DNA from: Ectocarpus siliculosus
Lineage: Eukaryota; Sar; Phaeophyceae; Ectocarpales; Ectocarpaceae
Reading direction: 5' to 3'
DNA: 64,000 nt
NCBI GenBank assembly: GCA_000310025.1
Contig: FN648435.1
Span: 91,806 to 155,805 of the forward strand
Shown in pieces: positions 1 to 13,400 of this stretch. Position 1 is the first letter of the stretch, and every line of letters begins with the position of its first letter. Under the pieces are notes generated by a model. That model was not told the DNA's origin. It was given only the letters and a program-made list of their open reading frames with translations, and did no database searches. The translations under genes and the position numbers were made by a program.

Positions 1-275
1 GGGTTCGGCGGCGGGCAGCTCCGGTGGTTCTTCTTTGCCGGCCTCTTCTGCGCCCGCTCCCGCGGGAGCAGCGGGCGGAGACCAGTGGCGCTCTGCTGAT
101 CGCAGGGCGACACCCGCCGGAGGGAGCAACGGAGTCGCGCCCGCCTCGTACCCCGCCGCAGCCGTCCCGACAGCAGCAGCAGCGGTTGCGTTTGGCGGCG
201 GCGAGGAGGCTGCAGGTATTGCGGTGGCCGCGACGGACCGGGCGGCGGCCGATTCCTTGCCACGTTCTCCAAATG

Positions 276-306
<31 letters not shown>

Positions 307-1612
307 GGCAGGAGCAGCAGCAGGCCAGGATCCTGCTCCAGCCAGTCAGGTATGTACGCCGTTAGTTTTTGCGTTCTCTGGGTTGGTGCGCTTGCTTGTT
401 GGGAGGGGCGAGTGGTTTGGCGGATCCTCCTCCAACCCCGGCCATTGCCGAAAGTTCTTTTTGTTTAATGGTGGCTCGCGTTGTGTGTGTAGCTTTCGAA
501 GCTACTTGTAGGTTGTTTTGCAGTCGCGACCGTTCGCGATTGGATCCATATTGGATCGTCCTGTAGCTGTCAAGCGGAACGTAAGGCGCTTCCCAGCGAA
601 GCCAAAGCTGTTGCTGTGGTGCGCCATCGCCGCTCATGTGTTGGAAGAACCGGTTGGTGCTCGCTCGAACCGTTTTGTTTCTCTTCTCATTCGCCCTCCA
701 CCCCAGGACCCTCAGTTGCTGCTTGACCCCGACGGGAAGCGTGCCTGACGCGGCAATATGTGCCGGTACGGCAATTTTTTTTTCGTTCGCTTGCCCTTCC
801 CAAACGCACGCTCCTCATTCCCCTTCAACCGCCCACTCTTTTTTTGTTTTGGCCGTCCCGCTGTCGTTGGTTCTCTCGTGACGCGAACCAACCGAAACAG
901 CCGACGCCGCAGCAGCAGTGGGCGGCCGTGTTGCATCTACCCCCGTCGGCGCTATCTACACCTGCACCCCCGCTGCCGCTGCCGCCGCCGGCGCCGGCAG
1001 CGGCGCCTGTTCCGGGAGACGTTCCTCCTCCGCCACCCCCGCGGCCTCAGCGGACTGATTCCCAACCGCAGCCACCTACCCAGCAGCAGCAGACGGCCCA
1101 GCAAAGCTGGTGGGTCCAGCAGCACCAGCAACAGCTCCAGCTCCAGCTGCAGCGGCACATGATCTACCAGCAGAGCCTGCAGCAGCACGCTCTGGCCCAG
1201 CAGCAGCAGCAACAAGCTGCCGCCGCCGCCGCCGCCGCCGCCGCGACCCCGGCCCCGACGCCACTGGAAGACGTGCCGCCCCCCCCGCCCCCGCGCCCGC
1301 GCCCGCGCCACCAGCAGTGGCACGCCGCCCAGCAAGCAGCGCAGCTCCAAGCGCAGCAGCAGCAGCAACAGCAGCAGCAGGCGCTCCTGCGCACGGCACC
1401 CTCTCCAGCTCCCGCGGCAACAGCCCCACACCAAGGAGTTGGCGCTGCGGTAGGCTTGGCCGTCGCCCCGAGTTCGCCCGCCGGTGGCGGCGGCGCTCCG
1501 GCGCCCTCGCCCTCTCCGACCTACCCGTACACGGGGTACGGCCTGCACCAGTCCTCGGCGGTGGCGACGGCCAGCGCAAATGCCGCGACGGCGGCGGCGA
1601 CTCTGGCGGCGT

Positions 1613-1673
<61 letters not shown>

Positions 1674-1908
1674 ACAGGTGACGCCCGCCGCGTCGGTGGC
1701 ACACGCGGCGGCGGCGGCTCAGGCGGCGAGTGCCGCGACGGCGGCGTTCCAGCGCAGGCATTACATGCAGCAGCAACAGCTCCTGGCCCAGCAGCAGCAA
1801 CAGCAGCAACCGCCGCCCCCACCACTACCGCAGCCGCAGCAGGGTGCTAGCGGAGGGGCCAACGGGATCAACCAAGATCCGTACCCTCACTATGGCCGCC
1901 CTTCATGA
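1..1908 (+). CDS. Gln/Ala/Pro-rich protein, 3' part, two exons
   Basis: The window opens inside a coding exon (2-349, second frame) that ends at a clean donor (CAG|GTATGT). The next exon begins at 901 after ...GAAACAG and runs to a TGA at 1906-1908. Both junctions are in phase 0, which joins two low-complexity frames into one protein of at least 450 residues. The first exon is Ala/Ser/Pro-rich with an 11-residue Ala run. The second carries two copies of a DVPPPPPPRP motif, several poly-Gln runs (the longest at about 1615-1675), an Ala run, and a QDPYPHYGRPS end. Such composition is usual for disordered regions of transcription or RNA-processing proteins, but no domain is visible and the function is unknown. 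The N-terminus lies outside the window. Long frames on the opposite strand (Leu- or Ala-rich) are shadows of the CAG/CCG repeats. Confidence 0.6.
276..309 (+). repeat. CAG microsatellite in coding exon
   Basis: About ten CAG/GCA units lie in the first exon and are read as poly-Ala in the chosen frame. The next frame would read poly-Gln. Confidence 0.8.
1614..1677 (+). repeat. Long CAG/CAA tract (poly-Gln)
   Basis: A nearly pure CAG run of about 16 units is followed by a few CAA-interrupted units. All are in frame as poly-Gln in the second exon of the Gln-rich gene. Confidence 0.85.
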
Positions 1909-3474
1909 GGAAGCCTGAAGGGCGGAGGTGCTTGCACGAAACAAGCGAGAGACGAAAACGTGGTCTGTTCAAGGCCTTCAGAGCTAAGGGGGCGTGTTGA
2001 GAGCGTTGCGTACGCATCGAATGCGCCTCTCTCCGTTGGTGATTCGCTTGGGGTAGGTGGTGGGGCGTGGCGGACATTGTCTTCCGCTATACAGCACGTC
2101 CCGGAGAAGTTTTCATGAGGATGGCACAGAAACGTCATGCGGGTGGATGGATGGATGTCGGTGGTTGTTTGCTGTGTTGGTTATTTTTTGCTTGTGTGTG
2201 GTTGTGTGTTGTTTTGGTTTGGTTGTTTGGTGTTCGTGTGCCCCTCCGCAGCGTGTTCTGAGACCCGTTCTGAGACCCGTTCTGAGAACCGCGGGGAAGG
2301 GATCAGGTAGCAAAAGGTGAAATGCGGGCGAAACAAAGAGCAGTGGATGCTGCTTGTTTCGGCTCGTTTTCTGACCTTTCGCACCCTGTGTGTGATCACA
2401 GTGCTACCGCGCAACTCTGACCAGGATCTGGGTCAACGACCGTGTACGCATTTGCTGCCGGCGACCACTCCCCCCTGTCCTATCGTTGTTGCCAATCTGG
2501 ACGATGCGCGATTTTCGCCCTGTCGATTCGGCTTCAAACCTAGATGTATGCCTAGCGTGGGGTCCTTCACGGATAATCAGCAGCAAAGGGAGAAGGGGAA
2601 GGAGGGCGCACGAGAAGAAGGATAATTCGCACCGGGACGAGGATGCCCGAGGTGTGAGGATACGTGTGCATGTGTGTGTGCATCCCCGGACCCAACGGGA
2701 GTTAGTGGTTCGTCGGTTCGTAAAAAACATTCAGATATAGACGTTGCGGAGGGAGGGCGGGAGGGAGGGAGGGAGGGAGGGAGGGTGTGACAGGCGGGGA
2801 AAGGGTGAGCATTAACAGTATGGGGGGTGTGGTGAACACGTATGAACGCGATCGTTGCGGAAAACAAGGGGTTTGGTTGGTTTGGCCCCTACGGGCCAGG
2901 ATTTTGTTGTTGGGTGTTGGCGTCTGCTTTTTCTCCGGCAAGGGGATATACCTCCGGAGGAAGAAGGTGAAACGAAAAGAAACTTTGCGGAAAATACACA
3001 GTTTTTTGTGCTTCTTCAACTCAAGACATGGAGGTTCCATCTCCGCTCAGGATGTGGGCAGCGGAATCTGTGCACTGTGCCTCCCCGTGTCGCCCCTCGC
3101 CCTGCGTGGGCTGTAACTTGCCTCACCTTTACGTTGCTTCCAGACGTGTGCTTGAGCTCCACGTTTGCTGTTGTCCAGCTAAGAACAACGTGCACACCGC
3201 CTCCGGACGAGTGGTAGGCAACAAACCACCCCCTTTCTTACCCTGGAATGCGGCATTTCTATGCATCGAAAGCCCACGTCGTTCATGGCCATGAGCACTC
3301 CCCCGCGGAGCTGCCTTGGCCACAACGTCAGCTGTTGCTTGCCCAACACAGACAGCATGCACCAACCAAAACCTCAATCATCGGAAGCACATTAAACACT
3401 TGCTTTGGAAAACTACGCACAAGGACTCGTTTGCCGCGACCCACGGTATCTCCTTTCATCGACCGTGGAAACAC
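1909..3474. other. Intergenic region with short repeats
   Basis: No coding exon is recognised. The stretch contains the probable 3' UTR of the Gln-rich gene, a threefold CTGAGACCCGTT repeat near 2258-2292, a (GGGA)n purine tract at about 2750-2785, and the presumed 3' flank of the minus-strand gene that ends at 3475. Confidence 0.5.
2748..2785 (+). repeat. (GGGA)n purine tract, possible G-quadruplex
   Basis: Roughly nine GGGA/GGGC units in a row give many regularly spaced GGG runs on the plus strand, the textbook pattern for intramolecular G-quadruplex DNA. No function can be read from this alone. Confidence 0.6.
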
Positions 3475-6400
3475 TTAGGTGGAGTCGGTACTGCCGCTGC
3501 TGCTACTGCCACCATCGTCCTCCTCGCCCCCCGGGTGGCGAGCGGCAGAGAGGGCGTCGAGGATGTCCAGGCCTTGGAATTCCGCCACCAGCACATTGTG
3601 ACCTTAGTTGTCGCGAGGAAGGGTGCACCGAACGGGCCCACAACAAAGAAAGAAGAAATAAGTGGTAGTCGAGATACAGGCGTTACATGTCGCGCAAAAA
3701 TAGGGTTGGGGAACACAGTCACCGGCAGATCCTAAACCGAACTCTACCTATTTCCGATGAAATTTTGAATCGAGCCTCGGCCCATTCATCTGTCCGGCGC
3801 TCTGTAGGAACATCACATGGTGAAGAGGACCCGACATGCATGCGCCATCGTGTCGAGCGTTCTCCACCTATCTGTGTGTCTACCCTCACGCGTTGGTATA
3901 CTGCGGCTTGGTGCTGGGAGCTCAACAGGCGGTCTCATCAAAGTCTCACGACAAACAAGAGCAATTCTCGTCCCGTTGAGGAGAGTGCTCGTGTTCCTGT
4001 AGTCATTCATCTGCGTGTCAGATTTCCGTCCACTTTGTACCTCTGGAGCGTGTTCATGTCGGCAAGCGGATAATACTTCGATCGTACTTTTGAGCTAGCA
4101 CTGCTGTGCACGTACACCCCCCGCAAGTGACACCCGCATGCTGTCAATTACCTCACCTGATTGTATGCGCAGCTCGCGAGGCCCAAGAAGGTACTTGGTG
4201 CAAGCCAGAAGTGCATCTTCGAGCTCGGCGTATTCTTCCATCTGACCAGTGGGTACCCCGAAAACAACATGCATTGAAGACAGTTTTCACTACGAGAAAC
4301 TCGGAGCGGTAGCATGTGTGTCGTGACACCATCTTGTTGCCGGGGTGGTGGTCCGAGGTCGTTGTTGCGCGCAGTTCGCGGAACCTACCGGGTTGTAGCG
4401 ATGGTGAAGCCGTTGAGGTAACGTGAAGACTGGAACAACAACAACGCCACCATAGACAAACAGGAGCCACACCAAAGGGGCAACCAAGCCAACAGCCACA
4501 AGAGCAAAGCAATATGTCCCGTCGGAGCTTTCGAAGCTGGTTGCTCTTGTAATGTATGTGTGGATTCTTACAACGAAACGAGTCGAACCTGTTTGTCCTT
4601 GGCCTCTCGCAGCCGTCTGACCGTCTCCTCTTCCTTCTCTCCCATGGCCTCCGCCAGCAACGCCTTCGATACCCCAAGGAGTCTCAATTCTTCCTCCATC
4701 CCCGCTAGTTTCCGTCCCTCTTCGGTATCAGCCGCTGCCGCCGCCTGAAACCAAGGCAGGCCATGTTGGCATCCAGACGAAGGCATGAAACACTTGGCCC
4801 TGCGGGGCTGACGACGTTGCTCCATGTCTATAGTGATACCCTTGTTGTTTTTCCTCAAAGCTCTTTGTTGAACAACATCAAACGGACAATAAGGTGAGAC
4901 TACTGTACCTCTCCGCCGTGTGTCCAACAACCCCCCCCCCCCCCGGCATCCCAGCCCCCCCGTGGTGCCTGTTGAGACTCGTTGGGAGATCCTCTGCGCT
5001 GCACTACTATAAGAAGGAGCCTGTCAATTCCACCATCACCCGCCTCATCTTCATCATGCAAATCTCACTTCCAACACCTTCGATCCTGGGTGAGATCTGA
5101 AGTACCAAGTTCCTACTTGTAGGAACATGGACAACCACTTCAGATATATTTACCCTCTCTACCGCTGCTTCCTGACGGGCACGCATCCGCTGCAAGTGCT
5201 CCCTGGCCCTGCCTCCCAGGGCGGAGGCTTGCGCCAGGAAGGAGCTCTTCCACGACGCGAACCATCCGGCAGCGAAACCCGGGGTAGTGAATGCCTTGCT
5301 CAATCGTGAGGAAGGGGCGAGCACGAAAACTAAAAAGGTGAACGAAAACTACAGTAGTTTTCGTTCTACTGTGGTACTGCAATAGGACGATGATCCCGAC
5401 ATACCCGTACCTTATGGTACGGTCTGGAAAACTGATTTTCACAAGACGGTGCCCGCTTCAAGACGGTGGAGGCATTCATCGGTTGCTACATCGTCGCGCT
5501 ATAAACATGGAAACGTCGTTGTTCTTCATCATAAGCCCTCGGATTGCTCGATTTTTGGGGTGCCGATCCCGAAGAATCGTAATTGGCAATGCTCGGTCCG
5601 ATTTTTTCATCGCGCTCGTTTGACTCTGGCTCGTTTCCTCCTGTACCACAACTGTGTGCTTGAAACTCGGACACTACTACTGGTGACGCGTTGACCTGCC
5701 CACCTCTTGCGATCGCCACGAAGCAGGCAGATACGCACGAGCCCAGCTGCTCTCCAGGAATTCCAGGGGGCTGGAAGCCTCGAGGTCTAGCGCAAACGCC
5801 TGTGCAGAAGCAATTAGATTTCGACGGTCAAAGCTGCCATATCTGGGTTGTGTGGCGGGCCATCGTTCCGTGCTTACACTGAATAGCAGTCGCGTGTGAG
5901 ATGGATTTCCTATGGATCGCGTCGGAAGGACGTTTGGACCGCCGAGTGCAGTTTTGGTGGAGCCTTTAGACTAAAGCATGGCAAGGCCAGGTGCGTGGAA
6001 TGTTCTGCCTGCTGGGCGGACGAACCTTCGCTCCCCGCAGCTTGGCGGCGAAGGCCCACATCCTGTCTAGCCACTTCGAGGTTTTGGTATCTTGGAATCT
6101 GATGGATAGCATGAGCGCGCGCCCAAGTAGTCGGCAACGTTGGTGAGTTACGCGGCAGAAGCGAATGACATTCGCTTGGAGCAAGCATTTTTCAACCCCA
6201 GGCGCATGCAGTGCTCGGTTGGTGGACGGAACAAGCGCCCTTTTGTGTTTGCACTCAGACGTCGCCCATGGTATAGGCTAATTCACACTGTCCTTTGGCA
6301 AACTACGCTGAAGGTAAATCAACCCCCCTCCGATGGTTGAGGCGTCCACGACCCGTCCGTGTACATTTTGCCCTCTAAATACCCTTGCAGCAAGCGTATG

Positions 6401-7475
6401 TGCACATAATGATTGTTGGCTGTCTCCGGAAATGACCAACTAGACACGGTTCTCTTTGCGCAGGCTACAAAAATGATGGATGGATTTGCAAGTGTTGTGT
6501 AAGTGAATCCAGGACAAGAAGTCTACACATTACCCCACCTTTTTCCCCTCTCCGTCAGAAGCCGGCCTCTCGTTGGGGTGATGATCGCCGCCATTTCTGC
6601 CGAGGTGCCGCCAGAAGACTCCGATTTTTTCTGACCAACGCCACCACTACCGCCGCCGGGTAACCCTGCGCCCCTCCCTTCACGGACAGATCCGGCCACC
6701 CTCCTCTTGGGGACAACTGCAAGATGAAACACATGCTCTCATGGGTGAGTTAATTTCGATCGCGCTTGAATATTTTTCTGGTCTCTGGTTGTTGTTTGCA
6801 GTCTCTGGTGAGGTGTGTACTTCTTACGTTCTCGATGATGCTATTCCTTCATTGATGGTTGTTGGAATTTCGTTCACTTCTCGGAGACTTTTGTTTCCTT
6901 TTTCCCTGCCCAAATATCTCATTGATGGCGTCGAGCCGATGGAGTATTATGCCGTCGACAGCTCCATGAAGATCTCACGGCCAGCGTCTTCCCTCTATAT
7001 CCTTTGTGGTGGGACTTCAAGTCAGGCGGGGATCAGGAAATTGTTGTGGGCCTCCATGCGTGGACGTCAACGGCTTGATGATCATCCTTCCATATTTGGC
7101 AGTCGTCTTCTGGATGGCGTCGTGATCAATGTGGTGTGCACGAGACAACAAGCAATCATTTTCATCAGTGCTCTGCCCTTTGTTGGGCCCACTCCCGGTG
7201 GTTGGTGATGGTCATCGAGGTTATCGTCTTCATCGCGCCGGCAAGGGCGGTCGCACTAAAGCGTACCAAAATATAGTACCAGTATGTTGCCAACGGGGTG
7301 CCAAAGAATGGAGGTAGGGCGTAAAAATGACATGGCGGCGTCCCTCACCCAACGGATGCCGCATCCCCGGAGCATTCTTCTGGGTCCTCGCCTCCCGTTC
7401 GACCCTGCCGACGTCGTGCTCAGCCGAATCAGCCACGGCCTGCCGAACGTTGTCTATCATGCTAGCAAGCGTCTC
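3475..7475 (-). CDS. C-terminal exon series of the EF-hand gene
   Basis: Six exons, 7475-7349, 6716-6534, 5298-5154, 4744-4589, 4241-4157 and 3602-3475, join with perfectly agreeing phases (0/1/2/0/0/1) and end at TAA. Their product has a helix rich in charged residues (MIDNVRQAVADSAEHDVGRV), a Gly/Ser-rich linker (LPGGGSGGVGQKKSESSGG), a Trp-containing helix (FAAGWFASWKSSFLAQASAL), a coiled coil (EELRLLGVSKALLAEAMGE), and a final helix (VLVAEFQGLDILDALSAARH) with an acidic and Ser-rich tail. I see no catalytic motif. The open frame at about 5970-6120 is not needed for the phases and is left out. Confidence 0.6.
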
Positions 7476-10400
7476 CTGAAAGGGAACAAACGCGGTTGCT
7501 TTGGTCAGCGTGGGCTACAACTGGCTGCAATATTCCTTATTCCATGTAGCCTAGTACAGCAGCACACGTAATAACACTGGAGAAAACCTAAATCTACCTC
7601 ATCACCTCGAGCAGCTTGGATACCAACGGACCGCAGAAGCATCCCTCCGCCGAAATTGAAACCTTGAGACGATCGTCGAGAACAAGCGTGCGCGATTCCA
7701 GGATCTCTGGTGCCATTTGGATGCGTGAAGGGAGGGAGGGGGGGCGCGAGGCAGGAAATGTGCATATTTCCCGGAAGAACATCATTACTTGGCAACAAGA
7801 TTCGATATTGGCTATCAGGGTGGTACTTATTCTCTCAAACGCCGGCGAAAGGAAGGCGGCCTCCACCCGGAGCCACGCTTCCATCCCGGCAAGGCCACGC
7901 ACCTTGCGTGATCGGAGTTTGTCATCGTCAACAATGAACCAGTGATACGGTCTAGACTCCGGACCAACGCGGCAGATAACGCCATCGATAGCCAAGGTCC
8001 CGTTTGATTAAAACTCTTTAGCAGGCGGGCCTGGGACTGTCCACCGATTGGGTCTGCGTGTTTTAAGTACGACTCTACTTCAATTCAACATCTTCAGGAG
8101 CAGGAGGGGCGGGGAAGGGAGAACCTGCCAGTGTATGCCCCCTTGGTCTTCGTTCGTTTGCTGGACAAGTCTCGAACGTTGAACAAGCACTCCTAAGGTA
8201 GACTACTTATATACTACTACGAAGTTGATCGCAAACTTTGTTCTACGAAAAGAAGGCACGCTGAGCCGAGTGGGTCCCACATTCTCGAGTGATAATCCAA
8301 ACCCCCGAGATACACAAAACACCACGGGAACAAGACCACGGGAACACAGAAGTAAGTGTGGCGGCGCATATTACCTGCGCGGGACACGGAGCCTATTCTG
8401 CCTGTATAACCTCAAGCCGTTCGCGTGGAATTCTGACATAATGAGAACCGCAACTTAGGCCAAGGTAAGGAGCCTTGTACTGAAACATCGGTCATTAAAA
8501 ACATGTCGTTCTACAGGCTTCATGGACGAAGTTGTACGACTAACGCGAAAATCATGATTGATCTTCCGGCGAAAACACAGCGCACCCACTCACGAAGGAG
8601 TTGCAAGGGACAGAAGAATGAAACCGTCAGTTCTCGTACGAGGTCTGTCGGCCGCAAGCTCAGCTTAAGCTGCCTGAATTGGAAGTCGATATTTGCCTGT
8701 GATTAGATGGAGGGCATTAGGCACGGGTCGGGTAGTGTGAAGTATAACCAAACGAGTCTGAACGTTTTCTTGCAATTCACCATCCGGAAATTTTCATGAA
8801 CCTTTGTATCTGTACAGATTGCCCTTCTTAAGCCGCGGGACATCAAGGTTAGGCACGGTCCAAGTACAACCATCCAAGGAGCTCCGACACAGTTCCCTGT
8901 GCCTGACCAATTGCTTCCATCTCTACACGCGTCTCTCACCAACCAATGGGGATACACGGATAAAAAAAGTTTAGAAGCAAGTGGAATCGCACCTGCGCTC
9001 GCCAGAAAAAAGCCACTCTCAACGCCTGCGATTTATCGGGGAGATTTGCAACCGCAACTGTTTCTCCCACCCGATAGCAGCCGCGGCGGCACCAGAGAGA
9101 ACGCCGACAGAAAGTCACGCAGCGTCAGCAGCATCGGCGGCGGCGGCGGTGGAGGCGAGAGGACGAAACGTGCTACAGATATGCGAATAGAGATGAAGAT
9201 TGCGGAGGACGGCGAACATCAAAGTGCATCATCTTGTTCGTCGAAAGCGGAGAGATGCTATAGAGATACGGGAGCTGCCCCGTAACGTCTCAAGCACACG
9301 GCATGCTGAAAAACACGGCAGTCGGAGTTCTCTTGCAGCATTTTCTTTGCATGGTTTCGGTTACTACAAATGGAATGGTAGGGCAAGACTAAGATCATGG
9401 CCAACGTCACTCTAGCCTCCATGGCGAGACGCGATCGGGAGAGCTCTGTGAGGCTTCGGGCGGGAATGTTCGCACCATGGAGCTTGTCTCACAACATGGT
9501 AAAACTCTAAAACTAACTTTGGATTGAATTGGCTCCCATTCGGTGCCTTGCAGTCCGATTGCTCTCTTTCGTGGTTTGATGTATTCTACTAGAACATCGG
9601 ACGCTTTGGGCTCAATTGAAGTCTACAGTATTTCTGAAACCAGGAACCGTGTTATCACGACGATGTTGGTGATATGCACAATAATCTGCACATATAATTT
9701 TTCGCCCTATTGAACTACCCAAGCCCGCAATTTGAACCCGACAATACGCACCAAGCCCGCAAATTTAACCCGATAATATTCCAAACTATCTGCAATCATT
9801 CCAAAATGGATCGCAACCTCTCCTTCCTCAATGTCTCACCCCGCATGCTATGAAAGAGGACGATACGCTTCAGCTCGGGCAAGGCATGCGCACGCACCAC
9901 CTTTTCCACGGCGGCGGCGACCTTTTCCAAGGCTTGTTCTGGGCGAACGTGGGAGTAGCAGAGTGACACGATATGATGGCGGTGCAGGCGCTAGGCTCTG
10001 GCGACAGCGGACCGCCTACTACATAGAAGCCAGAAAAAATATTGAACGTCTTAGTGCCCCACGCGCGGTTGGCATGGGCGTATGCGACGAGGTGCCGAAA
10101 GAAGGGGTTGTGGAAACGCTCCCCGGCAGGAGCGTACGTGCAGCTTCTCTCGATTCTCCTTGTTCTGAAGGGGTGTTTCTAACCGAACCTGTGGTGTCGT
10201 ATTTCCCCTCCAGGTCCAGAGTAACGGACATCCCGACTCCCGGAGGCAAAGCGTCGACCGGATACTCCGGTGATGCTGTGCGGGCAACGTACAAGGGGAA
10301 CGTTCATCCACAAGAACCGTGTCGGAAGCAACCCAATGGTCTGCGAGGTCAGATAGACATTCATTATTTCTTCCGGCATGGCAATATACGATAAAACCAG

Positions 10401-13400
10401 CTTTCTGTTTTCATTTCGTACCGCACAGAGGGAAACGCCCATCGAAACTGGTCCAGCCGAGCAATCGAGTTACGGCAGGTTTGCATCGGGTGGACCTTGC
10501 TGCGCTGCAAGTCAAGGGCCCGGAGTTCTGTCAAACGCATGCTCACGCCTGTGCAACAACCGCATTGGGCATCCTTCTCCCCACTCTACAATTGGTACAC
10601 GAAGCTACCGCGATACTAGAGAAGCCCCCCTCCAAGTTCTCCCCCAGGTCTTTCCTCCCAAACGCCTGGGAGGGAGGGAAGTAAAGGGGGGTTCGCGGCA
10701 GACTCACCGTTACCCTTGTGGAGGAAGTTGAGGGATACGGAGAAGCCTGAACCGTCATCTTCGGCGTCTCCTATTGCCGCCCGCAAGGTGGCTCTCGCGT
10801 CGGACCCCTTGAACGGTGCAAGGAGATTGGCTGCCACGCCATAGAGCGTCACGTCGTCGAAGCGCCCGGTTGGATTGAGAATGAGCGATGTACCTACAGG
10901 ACAACAGCTATAACGTTGTTGTTGTTGTTGCTGTTGTTGCCGGTTAGATGAATATCGGATGATGACCATGGGCGCGTCGGCATCAGATGCTACGGAGGTG
11001 GACCGGCAACCGCATCGCGCATCATGCTACCTTGAATCGGCAGGGTATTTAGCGTGGTGTGCCCCGCGATTCTCCAACGTTCACTGTCTACAGTAGTCCA
11101 CTCACAAGGTAATAGTCTACTCACAAGATATGAGCCCTTGTTGGACCAATTCCTCCAGCACCCTCCTAGGGCGGCCGACGAGCGAATAGCACGCCCGAAA
11201 TCCTCGATAAAGCCTCGTTTTCAACCGGATCAGGTTCTTCTCCAGCCACTTATTACCGCGGCAGTTGCCGCGCAAGCGAAAAAACGTTCAGGGGAGGGCG
11301 ATAGAGGAGGTGTCATGTGCGCAGAAGTGTCCAGTGACGGACGTCGTGTTGTCCCACAAAGCCTGACTCACCAATCGTGACCACAGCCAGATCTAACGGT
11401 CGAGTCCGTACATTCATGTCGAGAGGGCACTGGAGAAAAGTGTTGTTTCCTCGTTGCGGAAGATGGGATTTTGTTGATTCGCCCTCTCCTCTGCCGCCCC
11501 CCTCTTACTCTCCCATCCACCATTCGATGCTCGCTATCCTTATCAAATCCCACAGCTAGGTAAAGGTCTTGACTCACCGAGGTTTCCCTCTCTTCCTTGG
11601 CTCTCCCAGACATGAACCAGGAGAGCCAGGCGGTTCTGTAGATCCTCTGTGCGTCGTTAACGGCGGAGCGGGAAAGCGCCTGCGTATGGGCCAGCCTTGT
11701 CCCGGTCGAAGTTTTTAACCACCATGTTGGGGGCACCGAGGACGGAGTTATCAATATAGCGATTCCGCCGAGAAGCAGGTAAAAGGTACGTTGAGTTAAC
11801 AAGGAGTCAACAAGCAGGTTTGAGGTGCGCGAGTGACATGAGTGGGGAGGGAGACACGAGCACGAGGTTTTTCCACAGATGCGAGAGAGTGTATGCGAAA
11901 GATGTAAACACTTGTTTCCATATGTGTGAGCAAATATGTGGGAGGTACAGGCGAAACGGAAAATGCCCTAAGGCGGGGACGTTGAGGTCAGGTGTCCACA
12001 GGATCACGTGCGGCATGCCGGCATTCCGTCAAGATAGGACCAGATGGGAGTAGTGATAGAGGGTGCCCGCGTATTGGTTCCAGTACACGCTGCCGACGGC
12101 AACCCTTCCATTCTATCCATGTCTCATGCAGAAGCTCGTTTGGTGTGAGCGTTCGACAGAAGCCCTGAGGTATACATGCGTTTCTTGCCCTCTAAACGAT
12201 GCTGTGTATTACAAAGCAAGCACAGAAGCCACATGTTTCAGGGCTCTCGAATAATGCCTTCTATTTCATATGTTTTGGGTCAGTACCGTCGGTTCTTGTC
12301 AATGCGGAAGGTGAGCCTACAAACTGCCGCATAGTCGTCTGTAGAAGATGGTGTTCACACGAACTGCGAACTCAGGTACGGCGCATCATATTGTGTTCGA
12401 TGCTGTCAGCGGTATCGTGAGCGTGGCCGATGCCTGCGAATCCTAATACAGAACTATGTGATGACCACCAGCAGTGTCGAGACCCAAAGGCAATCTGAAC
12501 TGTTCTACACGAGACGGCAAATAAGATTCTACGGCCTTACTTCCGCGGCTGGCCGTGCGATAGCGGGTCCGAGTCTTATCACCTGTTGCGCTTGCGCCGC
12601 TCCTCGACAACCTCGAGCATTAGCTTGGCGTGCATGGTCGCCAGAGTGAGCTCCTCCTCAACCTACCAATTTGCCAAAAACAACGGGAAGAAAAGGCAAC
12701 AACCGTGATTCTTGTTGAAGGCACTGTAACCATCCACGGCACCCCCGTCTCATTTCGAGAAGGCTTTCGGGGCTACGCGCTGGCTGTCGAGCTAACGTAC
12801 ATGACCGAGCATAGAGGCTACGTCGTTCCCCTGCAACACTCGGGAAAACTGTGGTTATTACGTGGGCATCATGATAGACTACGTGCCAGGAAGGGGAGCA
12901 CCATGCTGGTTGTTGCCCGATTTCTCTGCACAACGTCATTGGTAGCGATAGGCGTTTCAGAAATTGGCGAAAACTCTACGTGGTGATGGGCTACAGCCAC
13001 GATATGCAGCAAGGATTCCTGGAAAACATTGAAGATATTGATTCTGGCGAGTTTTTGCGTTTAGTCGTTCGGTGTTTCCCTCTACGACGTACGCGCTCTG
13101 TATGTGGTCGGAATCAACGCTCGTTTTCGAAATGTGCGCCTTGGTGGCCAGCGAGAGGGCGGGTGAACAACTGAACGGAGAACCACGCCTTCACGGCAGG
13201 TTGCCTCACCCTTAGCTTCGACATGACTTCGCCGGCATCGGCGAGAAGGAGCTGCGCCTCCCCCCTGTCTACGCTGCCATCGTAATCTCCTCGCGACTTG
13301 GCGCCTCTTTCTCCACGCTCCGTTGCTGCCGACACTCCTTCGGCATCTATACGATCGAATGCGTTCTTTGTGTATCGGCAAAAGTACGTCGGGGTGTGTG

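Noticed and set aside
952-1825. Long minus-strand frames (poly-Leu or Ala-rich) opposite the Gln-rich gene
   Set aside because: They are the complement of CAG/CCG repeats, have no domain, and conflict with the spliced plus-strand frame that has matching phases.
5910-6188. Open minus-strand segments at about 6 kb (DRMWAFAAKLRGAK)
   Set aside because: The exons on either side (6716-6534 and 5298-5154) already join in phase, and no donor here gives the phase needed for an extra exon.
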